Shown here: positions 35,636 to 43,376 of the stretch, in pieces | Layout of the letters: each line of letters starts with the position of its first letter | How positions within the stretch are numbered: position 1 is the stretch's first letter | Assembly (NCBI RefSeq): GCF_008330945.1 | Contig: NZ_CP043489.1 | Location: forward strand, 4,289,501-4,353,500 | Direction: 5' to 3' | DNA length: 64,000 nucleotides | Origin: Labrys sp. KNU-23 | GTDB lineage: Bacteria; Pseudomonadota; Alphaproteobacteria; Rhizobiales; Labraceae | Program-made: the position numbers and the translations under genes | Notes under the pieces: generated by a model | The model's database searches: none | Told to the model about the DNA's origin: nothing | Seen by the model: the letters and a program-made list of their open reading frames with translations, nothing else

Positions 35636-37180
35636 ATGGAGCCTATCACGATGAATTCATCCGATCATGACATGAAGCCGAAGGCCGGTATTCTCGCCCG
35701 GCGCCGCACGCGCCTGATGGCTGCCGTGTTCGGCCTCGGCGTCGCCGGCGCGGTTGCCGGCAACTTCGTGGTCATGCCGTCTGTCACGCCCGCTTTCGCG
35801 CAGACCCAGAGCCAGGTCGTTCAGCCCGGTTTTGCCGATATCGTGCAGAAGGTGCGTCCCGCGGTCGTCTCCATCAAGGTGAAGACGGAGACCGATGCCA
35901 ATGCCAGCGCCTCTGACGACGACAATGGCGGCGGACCGGCCAATCCCTTCGAATTCTTCTTCAACGGTCCGGGCGGTGGCGGCAACATGCAGCCGGGCCG
36001 GCCTCGCAAGCAGTTCGGCATGGCGCTGGGTTCCGGCTTCTTCATTTCGGCTGACGGCTATGTCGTGACCAACAACCACGTCGTCGATCACGCCAAGGAA
36101 GTCGACGTCGTCACAGATGGCGGCAAGACCTATACCGCCAAGGTGATCGGCGTCGATCCGAAGACCGATCTGGCCCTGCTCAAGGTCCAGGACGATGCCG
36201 GCAAATTCCCCTTTGTCGAGCTCGAAATGCAGAATGAGCCGCGCGTGGGCGATTGGGTCCTGGCCGTCGGCAATCCCTATGGCCTGGGCGGCACCGTGAC
36301 GGCGGGTATCGTCTCGGCTCGTGGCCGCGATCTCAACAACTCGACCTATAACGACTTCCTGCAGATCGACGCTCCGGTGAATCGCGGTAATTCGGGCGGG
36401 CCGACCTTCGACCTCTCCGGCCGCGTGATCGGGGTGAACACTGCGATCTACTCGCCGTCCGGCGGCTCGATCGGCATCGGCTTCGCCATTCCCGCCGAGA
36501 CGGTTTCCCGCGTGGTCTCGCAGCTCAAGTCCGATGGCCAGGTGACGCGTGGCTATATTGGCGTGCAGATCCAGCCGGTGAACCAGGATATCGCCGACTC
36601 GATCGGCCTGAAGAAGGCTGCGGGCGCGCTGATTGCCGACGTGACCAAGAATGGCCCCGCCGCCAAGGCCGGCCTGCAGTCGGGTGACGCCATCACGGCG
36701 GTCAACGGCAAGGAAGTCGCCGATTCCCGTGAGCTGGCCCGTGCGATTGCCGATGTGAAGCCTGGCGAGACCGCCGACCTGACGGTCTGGCGTGATGGCA
36801 AGGAGCAGAGCATCAAAGTCGAGACCAGCAAGCTGCCGGGCGACAAGCAGTTGGCGGATGCGCGGTCCCTGCAGGATGACGACACAGGCGGCAAGAGCTC
36901 GCTTGCGGGTCTGGGCGTCGAACTCGCTCCTGCCGCGGCTGTGGCGGGTGCCGGCAAGGCCGGCGTGGTGGTGACCGACGTCGATCCGGGCAGCCCCGCC
37001 TCCGAATCACTGCGTCCGGGTGATGTCATCCTCGACATCGCAGGCAAGCCGGTGAGCAATGTGCGCGAGGTTCGCGAGATCCTCTCCAGCGCCAAGGCCG
37101 ACTCCAAGCGCACCGTGCTGCTGCGCGTGAAGAACAATGACGGCCTGCACTTCGTCGCCCTGCCGATCGGCAAGGCCTGA
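35636..37180 (+). CDS. degP: DegP/HtrA periplasmic serine protease (Do family)
   Basis: A 514-residue periplasmic protease/chaperone. After a basic N terminus and signal helix (about 25-55) comes the trypsin-like domain with His in VTNNHVVDHAKEV, Asp in KTDLALLKV and Ser in NRGNSGGPTFD. Two PDZ domains follow (about 295-385 and 415-510). A glycine/asparagine-rich loop lies near residues 100-125. ATG at 35636 is used; ATG at 35651 has GGAG at good spacing and is equally plausible. In related genomes degP directly follows ccmH and precedes the same response regulator gene, as the downstream part does here. Confidence 0.95.
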   Translation: MEPITMNSSDHDMKPKAGILARRRTRLMAAVFGLGVAGAVAGNFVVMPSVTPAFAQTQSQVVQPGFADIVQKVRPAVVSIKVKTETDANASASDDDNGGGPANPFEFFFNGPGGGGNMQPGRPRKQFGMALGSGFFISADGYVVTNNHVVDHAKEVDVVTDGGKTYTAKVIGVDPKTDLALLKVQDDAGKFPFVELEMQNEPRVGDWVLAVGNPYGLGGTVTAGIVSARGRDLNNSTYNDFLQIDAPVNRGNSGGPTFDLSGRVIGVNTAIYSPSGGSIGIGFAIPAETVSRVVSQLKSDGQVTRGYIGVQIQPVNQDIADSIGLKKAAGALIADVTKNGPAAKAGLQSGDAITAVNGKEVADSRELARAIADVKPGETADLTVWRDGKEQSIKVETSKLPGDKQLADARSLQDDDTGGKSSLAGLGVELAPAAAVAGAGKAGVVVTDVDPGSPASESLRPGDVILDIAGKPVSNVREVREILSSAKADSKRTVLLRVKNNDGLHFVALPIGKA

Positions 37181-37368
37181 TCCGAATGACGAGGGCTCGA
37201 TCCGGCTGCTCTGCTAGGGCAGCCGGACCGGCTTGCGGTTCGGATCCCGGGCGGCCCCGCATCCCGTCTCTTCCGGCTGGAGGAGAGCGGGGTGGGGTGC
37301 GCATTTTTGAACATGAATGTGAATGCTGCAGGGCGCAGGCCATTGCGCCCCTATGAGGTGACCTGGAA

Positions 37369-38109
37369 ATGTGGCAAAGCTCGTCTCAGACGCCTTCAAC
37401 TCAAAATGTGACTGAGTCTGAAACCAAGATGCGTATTCTGATCGTCGAGGACGACCGCGACGCAGCCAGCTACCTGGTCAAGGCCTTCTCGGAAGCGGGG
37501 CATATCGCCGACCATGCCGCGGATGGTCTGAGCGGCTATGCGATGGCCAAGGATGGCCCCTATGATGTGCTGATCGTCGATCGCATGCTGCCCAAGCTCG
37601 ACGGTCTTTCCATGATCTCGCGCCTGCGTCTCGAAGATACCCAGACCCCGGCCCTGATCCTGTCGGCACTCGGTGAGGTCGATGACAGGGTCAAGGGGCT
37701 GCGCGCAGGGGGAGACGACTATCTGCCCAAGCCCTATGCCTTCTCCGAGCTTCTGGCCCGGGTCGAGGTGCTGTCGCGCCGTCGTCCCGGCAAGGGCGAG
37801 GAAACGGTCTATCGGGTCGGTGATCTCGAGCTCGACCGTCTGTCCCATGTGGTCAAGCGGGCCGGGGAGGAGATCGACCTCCAGCCGCGCGAATTCCGCC
37901 TTCTCGAATATCTCATGAAGAATGCCGGCCAGGTGGTGACGCGCACCATGCTGCTCGAGCATGTCTGGGATTATCACTTCGACCCCGGCACCAACGTCAT
38001 CGATGTCCATGTGTCGCGCCTGCGCTCCAAGCTCGACAAGGGCTTTGAGAAGCCGCTGCTGCACACCATCCGCGGCGCGGGCTATATGATTCGCGACAGT
38101 GCGAAGTAA
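37369..38109 (+). CDS. OmpR/PhoB-family response regulator
   Basis: A response regulator with receiver domain (Asp in DVLIVDRMLPKLDGL, Lys in YLPKPYAFSELLARV) and winged-helix output domain (QPREFRLLEYLMKNAGQVVTR and IHTIRGAGYMI-type end). The start at 37369 has GAGGTG 8 nt upstream and adds a 20-residue polar leader; the internal ATG at 37429 (MRILIVEDD) is where most relatives begin but has no clear ribosome-binding site. It pairs with the kinase 30-70 bp downstream. Its position between degP and glnE is conserved in Rhizobiales, and regulation of degP is plausible. Confidence 0.93.
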   Translation: MWQSSSQTPSTQNVTESETKMRILIVEDDRDAASYLVKAFSEAGHIADHAADGLSGYAMAKDGPYDVLIVDRMLPKLDGLSMISRLRLEDTQTPALILSALGEVDDRVKGLRAGGDDYLPKPYAFSELLARVEVLSRRRPGKGEETVYRVGDLELDRLSHVVKRAGEEIDLQPREFRLLEYLMKNAGQVVTRTMLLEHVWDYHFDPGTNVIDVHVSRLRSKLDKGFEKPLLHTIRGAGYMIRDSAK

Positions 38110-38181
38110 GCGATCCCGGCAGCGTTATACCGTGTGAACATGAGGAGCGCTGCATCGGAGGTGGAATCGGAAAGACTGGCT

Positions 38182-39630
38182 GTGACCGGACTGCGAAAAC
38201 TGATCCGAACCACGGCCTTCAAGCTGATGGCCGCCTATCTCCTGGTGTTCACGCTGTTTGCAGCCTCGCTGCTGGGTTATTTCTTCTGGAATGCGCAGCG
38301 CCTGCTCGGCTCGCAGATCAGTAATTCCATCAATACCGAGATCAACAGCCTCAGCGACGAATATGCCCAGGGCGGCGTGATGCTGTTGGCCTCGACCATC
38401 GAGGCCCGTACCCGCAGGCCGGGATCGCTGCTCTACCTGCTCACCACGCCGCAGGGCGAAGCGCTTGCGGGCAATGTCACCGAACTGCCGGACGGTGTGC
38501 TCGACAAGCCGGGTCTCAGCAATATTCCCTATCGCCGCGACGATGGCGGCAAGGCAGGCCCACGCACGGCTCTGGTGCGGGTTTTTGCTTTGCAGGATGG
38601 CTATAAGCTGCTGGTCGGCGTCGATCTCGACGAGCAGAGCCGCGTGCGTGCGATCATGTTCAACGCGGCGCTGTGGTCGGTCGGATTGATCATGCTGCTG
38701 GGCGTGGCCGGTGGCTGGTTCGTGGCGCGGCGCGTGCTGCATCGTCTCGACGATATCAATGCCACCAGCCGCTCCATCATCGATGGCGATCTTGCTCGCC
38801 GCCTCAAGGTTGCGGGGACGGATGATGAGTTCGACAGGCTGGCTTCGACGACCAATGCCATGCTGGACCGCATCCAGGAGTTGATGGCCGGCCTCAAGGA
38901 AGTTTCCGACAACATTGCCCATGATCTCAAGACGCCGTTGACGCGCCTGCGCAACCACGCGGAGGAGGCCTTGCGGACGGCAAAGGACGAGGATGCCTAC
39001 CGTGCCGCGCTCGACCGTACCATCGAGGAATCGGACAAGCTGATCGGTACCTTCAATGCGCTCTTGATGATCGCGCGGGCCGAGGGCGGTCGCATCGACG
39101 GAGCGCTCAGCGAGTTCGACGTCGCCGAGGCCGTGCATGCGGTGGCCGAGCTCTACGAACCCGTTGCCGAGGAGAGCGGTGCCAGGATCGTGGTGGCGGC
39201 GCAGTCGCCCCTGCCGCTGCGCGGCAATCGCGAGCTGGTCAGCCAGGCGCTGGCCAATCTCATCGACAACGCCCTCAAATACAGCCCCAAGGAGGAAGGC
39301 GGTCCGGCCGGCGACGTGACGATTGCGGCCGAAAAGCGCGAGGGGCGTATCATTCTCAGCGTAGCCGACCAGGGCGCCGGTATTCCGCAGGCCGACCGGC
39401 AAAGGGTACTGGAACGCTTTGTCCGGTTGGAATCGAGCCGGACGCGTCCCGGTTCCGGCCTTGGCCTGGCGCTGGTTTCCGCCATGGTGAAGCTGCATGG
39501 CGGCAGTATCCGGCTGGAGGACAATCAGCCGGGCCTGCGCGTGGTGCTGGAACTGCCCGACAAGCCTGCCGAGGAATCGGCGCAGTCCAGGCTAGCCCTG
39601 CGCCGCCCGGGTTTGCGCGTTCGTTCCTGA
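38182..39630 (+). CDS. Sensor histidine kinase paired with the upstream response regulator
   Basis: An inner-membrane histidine kinase of about 482 residues. Two membrane segments (about residues 15-37 and 165-187 from the chosen start) enclose a periplasmic sensor; HAMP follows (RRVLHRLDDINATSRSI), then the H-box NIAHDLKTPLTRLRNH, N-box NLIDNALKYSPKE, G1 DQGAGI and G2 GSGLGLALV. The start is ambiguous: GTG at 38182 has GGAAAG 7 nt upstream and fits relatives beginning close to TTAFKL; ATG at 38140 and GTG at 38134 are in the same frame. It is presumably co-transcribed with its partner. Confidence 0.9.
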   Translation: MTGLRKLIRTTAFKLMAAYLLVFTLFAASLLGYFFWNAQRLLGSQISNSINTEINSLSDEYAQGGVMLLASTIEARTRRPGSLLYLLTTPQGEALAGNVTELPDGVLDKPGLSNIPYRRDDGGKAGPRTALVRVFALQDGYKLLVGVDLDEQSRVRAIMFNAALWSVGLIMLLGVAGGWFVARRVLHRLDDINATSRSIIDGDLARRLKVAGTDDEFDRLASTTNAMLDRIQELMAGLKEVSDNIAHDLKTPLTRLRNHAEEALRTAKDEDAYRAALDRTIEESDKLIGTFNALLMIARAEGGRIDGALSEFDVAEAVHAVAELYEPVAEESGARIVVAAQSPLPLRGNRELVSQALANLIDNALKYSPKEEGGPAGDVTIAAEKREGRIILSVADQGAGIPQADRQRVLERFVRLESSRTRPGSGLGLALVSAMVKLHGGSIRLEDNQPGLRVVLELPDKPAEESAQSRLALRRPGLRVRS

Positions 39631-39767
39631 ACCGGACACCTGCTCGAGAGCATGCTACGTCGTAGTGACGGCATTCGAAGTCAGCCATTTGCGCATGCGA
39701 ATTGTTTGAACCAATGCTATCGCCAAGGAACGACAAGAAGAGCGTGAAAGCAGGGTGAGGCGGCGGC

Positions 39768-42680
39768 ATGATTCCCATTGAAGACAAACGTCGTGTCAAA
39801 TCCCGCTTCGCCGATCTGACGGAAGTATTGGATCCGGCCGCCCAACCGACCGTCGCAACGGCGCTGGAGGGCCGGCAGGGCTATGCCGTGCTGGCCGGGC
39901 TTGCCACCGCCTCACCCTTCCTGTGGGGGCTGGCCCTGGCCGATCCCGCCCGCCTGGAGCGCATCCTGGCAGGAGCGCCAGGGGCGGTGCTCGAAGAGGC
40001 GATCGCACGTGCCAAGGCTCAATGTAGCGCCGCAGCCGATGTCGCCGAGGCCATGCGGGCGCTGCGCCTGCTCAAGCAGGAGGCGGCCCTGCTGATCGGC
40101 ATGGCCGATCTCGGCTGCGCCTGGCGTCTCGCCGAGGTCACGACGGCTCTGACGCGCGTTGCCGACGAAAGCGCGACGCTGGCCTTGCGTTTCCTGCTGC
40201 GCGAGGCGGCTGCCGCAGGCCGCTTCCTGCCCGTCGACCCCGAAAATCCGGACCGGGATTGCGGCCTGGTGGCATTGGCCATGGGCAAGCAGGGGGCATT
40301 CGAGCTCAATTATTCATCCGATATCGATCTGATCGTCCTCTACGACCCCGAAACGGCGCCCTTGCGCGAAGGGCTCGAGCCGGCGCCCTTTTTCGTGCGC
40401 CTGACCCAGGGGCTGGTCAAGCTGCTGTCCGAGCGCTCCGCGGACGGCTATGTCTTCCGGGTGGATTTGCGCCTGCGCCCCGATCCGGGCGCCACCGCGA
40501 TCGCGATCTCGCTTCCCGCTGCCTATGGCTACTATGAAAGCGTCGGGCAGAACTGGGAACGGGCGGCCATGATCAAGGCGCGTCCCTGCGCCGGGGACAT
40601 CGCCCTGGGCGAGCGCTTCCTCGCCGGGCTGGTGCCCTTCATCTGGCGGCGTCATCTCGATTATGCCGCCATTGCCGACGTCCATGCCATGAAGCGGCAG
40701 ATTCACGCCCATAAGGGCCATGAGGCGATCGCCGTGGCGGGACATAATCTCAAGCTCGGACGCGGCGGCATTCGCGAGATCGAGTTCTTTGTGCAGACCC
40801 AGCAGCTGATCGCCGGCGGCCGCAATCCAGACTTGCGGGGACGCGGCACCGTCACCATGCTTGCCGCCTTGCAGGAGGCCAGCTGGATCACACCGGAGGC
40901 GCGTGACCAGCTGACCGAGGCCTATGATTTTCTGCGCGGTCTCGAGCATCGCCTGCAGATGATGGCGGACGAGCAGACCCACAGCCTGCCCATGGAGAAG
41001 CAAGCTCTGCTGGAGTTTGCCCGCTTTGCCGGTTATGCTGATGTGGAAGCCCTTTCCAAGGCGCTGATTGCTCGCCTGGAGACCGTGCAGCAGCACTATG
41101 CCCGCCTGTTCGAGTCGTCGGCGCCGCTGGCCAGCGATGTCGGCAGCCTGGTCTTCACCGGCAAGGAGAACGACCCGGAGACGCTGAAGACGTTGGAGCG
41201 CCTGGGCTATGCCTCGCCCTCGCAGGTGGCGGAGATGATCCGCGGCTGGCATCACGGGCGCTACCCCGCCATGCGCTCGGCCAAGGCACGCGAGGATCTC
41301 ACCGAGCTCACGCCCGCTCTGCTGCAGGCGCTGGCCAAGGAAGGCAGGCCCGACAAGGCCCTGTTCGTGTTCGACGGCCTGCTCGCCCGCATGCCCTCGG
41401 GCTACCAGCTCTTTTCGATCCTGCGCAACAATGCCAAGCTGTTTTCCGTGCTTGCCCGCGTCGTTGGCGTAGCGCCGCGCCTGGCCGAGGTGCTGGTGCG
41501 GCGCCCCCATGCGCTGGACGGCCTGCTCGACCACGGCACCGAGGGAAGCGACGCTCAGGGGTTCGACGCTCAGGCCTGGATCGACGGCCGCCTCGCCGGC
41601 GCGCTCGCGACGGGCGAGAGCTATGAGGACAAGCTCGACCTCGTGCGTATTTTCGTGCGCGAACGCATTTTCGTGCTCGGCGCCCGCCTGCTTTCCGGGG
41701 AGCTCGATCCCCTGCTGGTCGGTGAGCAGATCACCGTCCTGGCGCAGGCCGTGGTCAGGGCCCTGCTCGATCTCGTCATCGCCGAGTTGAAGCAGGCCCA
41801 TGGCAGCCCGCCCGGCGCCCGTGTCGGCATCCTCGCCATGGGCAAGTTCGGCGGGCGGGAGCTGACCTCGTCCTCCGACCTCGACCTGATCGTGCTCTAT
41901 GACCATGATCCCGATGCCATCGAAACGGATGGGCCACGCTCGATCGCGCCTTCCGTCTGGTTCGCGCGGCTGACGCAGCGGCTGATCGCCGCCCTCTCGG
42001 CCCCGACGGGAGAGGGGACGGCCTTCTCCGTCGACATGCGGCTGCGCCCCTCCGGCCAGAAGGGACCGGTCGCCATCCATATCGACGGGTTCAGGGACTA
42101 TCAGCTCAAGGAAGCCTGGACCTGGGAGCATATGGCGATGACGCGGGCGCGCGTCGTCGCCGGGGATGCCGAGTTCGGCCGGCTGATCGCGGAAACGATC
42201 GGGGGGATTCTCACGGTGGGGCGCGAGCCTCGCAAGATCCTCAAGGATGTCGCGGAGATGCGGACCCTGCTCGAAAGCGAGAAGGGTGGGCGTGGGCCCT
42301 GGGACCTCAAGAACGCCCGGGGCGGCCTGGTCGACATCGAATTCATCGCCCAGACGCTGCAGCTCCTGCATGCCGCCGAGCATCCGGCCATACTCGACGT
42401 CAATACCGGCCGGGCTCTCGACAAGGCGATGGAGGCCGGCGTGCTGGCCAGGACGGCGCATCGGCGCCTCACCGAGGCCTGGCGGCTTTACACCGCCCTT
42501 TCCCAGGTGATCCGCTTTTGCGTCGGCGGCAATCTCGATCCCGACAAGACTTCCGAGACTGGCAAGATCCTGCTCAGTCATGTGGCCGAATGCAGCGATT
42601 TCGACGAGCTCAACGCCGTCATTGGGGTTACGCAGACTCAGGTGCGGGATATCTTCAAGCAGATCGTCGGCGGAAAGTAA
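39768..42680 (+). CDS. glnE: Bifunctional glutamine synthetase adenylyltransferase/deadenylase
   Basis: A 970-residue cytoplasmic enzyme that adjusts glutamine synthetase activity to nitrogen status. Both nucleotidyltransferase cores are intact: the N-terminal deadenylase core with NYSSDIDLIVLYD near residue 184 and the C-terminal adenylylase core with TSSSDLDLIVLYD near residue 703. Each is followed by the conserved RLRPDPGATA or MRLRPSGQKGP and by a helical domain (GRGGIREIEFFVQ and ARGGLVDIEFIAQ). The length is normal for alphaproteobacteria. Its position after degP and the two-component pair is a conserved order. Confidence 0.97.
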   Translation: MIPIEDKRRVKSRFADLTEVLDPAAQPTVATALEGRQGYAVLAGLATASPFLWGLALADPARLERILAGAPGAVLEEAIARAKAQCSAAADVAEAMRALRLLKQEAALLIGMADLGCAWRLAEVTTALTRVADESATLALRFLLREAAAAGRFLPVDPENPDRDCGLVALAMGKQGAFELNYSSDIDLIVLYDPETAPLREGLEPAPFFVRLTQGLVKLLSERSADGYVFRVDLRLRPDPGATAIAISLPAAYGYYESVGQNWERAAMIKARPCAGDIALGERFLAGLVPFIWRRHLDYAAIADVHAMKRQIHAHKGHEAIAVAGHNLKLGRGGIREIEFFVQTQQLIAGGRNPDLRGRGTVTMLAALQEASWITPEARDQLTEAYDFLRGLEHRLQMMADEQTHSLPMEKQALLEFARFAGYADVEALSKALIARLETVQQHYARLFESSAPLASDVGSLVFTGKENDPETLKTLERLGYASPSQVAEMIRGWHHGRYPAMRSAKAREDLTELTPALLQALAKEGRPDKALFVFDGLLARMPSGYQLFSILRNNAKLFSVLARVVGVAPRLAEVLVRRPHALDGLLDHGTEGSDAQGFDAQAWIDGRLAGALATGESYEDKLDLVRIFVRERIFVLGARLLSGELDPLLVGEQITVLAQAVVRALLDLVIAELKQAHGSPPGARVGILAMGKFGGRELTSSSDLDLIVLYDHDPDAIETDGPRSIAPSVWFARLTQRLIAALSAPTGEGTAFSVDMRLRPSGQKGPVAIHIDGFRDYQLKEAWTWEHMAMTRARVVAGDAEFGRLIAETIGGILTVGREPRKILKDVAEMRTLLESEKGGRGPWDLKNARGGLVDIEFIAQTLQLLHAAEHPAILDVNTGRALDKAMEAGVLARTAHRRLTEAWRLYTALSQVIRFCVGGNLDPDKTSETGKILLSHVAECSDFDELNAVIGVTQTQVRDIFKQIVGGK

Positions 42681-42812
42681 GGCTCCCCGCAGGCCGGGGA
42701 CCCGCTCGTCCATCGACACCCCTCGAGCGGGCTCGATTTTGCCGCCGGGACGTGGAAGAATGGAATGGACCCCGGCTTCCGGACGGGAGCCTTCATTGGG
42801 AGATTTCTGCCA

Positions 42813-43118
42813 ATGAGCGACGCCGATTTTCGCCCTCGTACCAAGACCGAAATCAAGACCCAGCGGCCGCGGCTGCACAAGGTCATTCTGGTCAATGACG
42901 ACTACACGCCCCGGGAATTCGTGGTGATGGTGCTCAAGGCCGAATTCCGCATGAACGAGTCACAGGCCTATCGCGTTATGCTTACCGCCCATCAAAGAGG
43001 CGTCTGCGTGGTGGCTGTCTTCGCGCGCGACATCGCCGAGACGAAGGCCACGCGGGCGACGGAGATGGCACGCAGCCAGGGCTATCCCCTCTTGTTCACC
43101 ACGGAGCCGGAAGAATGA
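42813..43118 (+). CDS. clpS: ClpS adaptor protein (ClpS2-like)
   Basis: A 101-residue adaptor that hands N-degron substrates to the ClpAP protease. The core HKVILVNDDYTPREFVVMVLKA, the helical MLTAHQRGVCVVAVFARDIAETKA and the C-terminal LLFTTEPEE are present. Alphaproteobacteria often have two ClpS proteins; TPREFV and the FTTEPEE end resemble the second type (ClpS2), which has altered N-degron selectivity. The start at 42813 gives the usual length; an upstream ATG at 42765 is in frame. It overlaps the next small gene by ATGA. No clpA is adjacent. Confidence 0.93.
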   Translation: MSDADFRPRTKTEIKTQRPRLHKVILVNDDYTPREFVVMVLKAEFRMNESQAYRVMLTAHQRGVCVVAVFARDIAETKATRATEMARSQGYPLLFTTEPEE

Positions 43119-43333
43119 GCACGCCCCGAACGATACAGTCCTACGATGCCGAAATCGCGATCATTCGCGAGAACATCCGTCAATTGATGGAGCAGGCGGC
43201 GGCGTCATCAGGGGCCGCGAACGAAGACCTCCTGGCCGATCGCATCGCCGCCCAGGAGGCGCGGCTGGCGGCGCTGCAGCAGCAGATGGATGGTACGATC
43301 GGAACCGGCGAAGGAGGCAAGAGCCGAGCCTGA
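43115..43333 (+). CDS. Small hypothetical coiled-coil protein coupled to clpS
   Basis: A 72-residue hydrophilic protein predicted to be almost wholly alpha-helical, with heptad-like spacing in YDAEIAIIRENIRQLMEQ and LADRIAAQEARLAALQQQ. Its ATG overlaps the clpS stop (ATGA). No domain is recognised. Translational coupling suggests a role with ClpS or simply shared expression. It could be a short homodimeric coiled coil. Confidence 0.75.
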   Translation: MSTPRTIQSYDAEIAIIRENIRQLMEQAAASSGAANEDLLADRIAAQEARLAALQQQMDGTIGTGEGGKSRA

Positions 43334-43376
43334 CCATTCCGCGAACGCGGAAGCTGGCGGGGCCGCCGCGTCGGCA

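Noticed and set aside
37201..37227. Hairpin after degP as a terminator
   Set aside because: The 9-bp stem is real but it has a 9-nt loop and no T-tract, so a terminator call is not justified.
40314..42878. Long minus-strand open frame of 854 codons
   Set aside because: Antisense shadow of glnE; composition rich in His, Gln, Asp and Arg without any domain.
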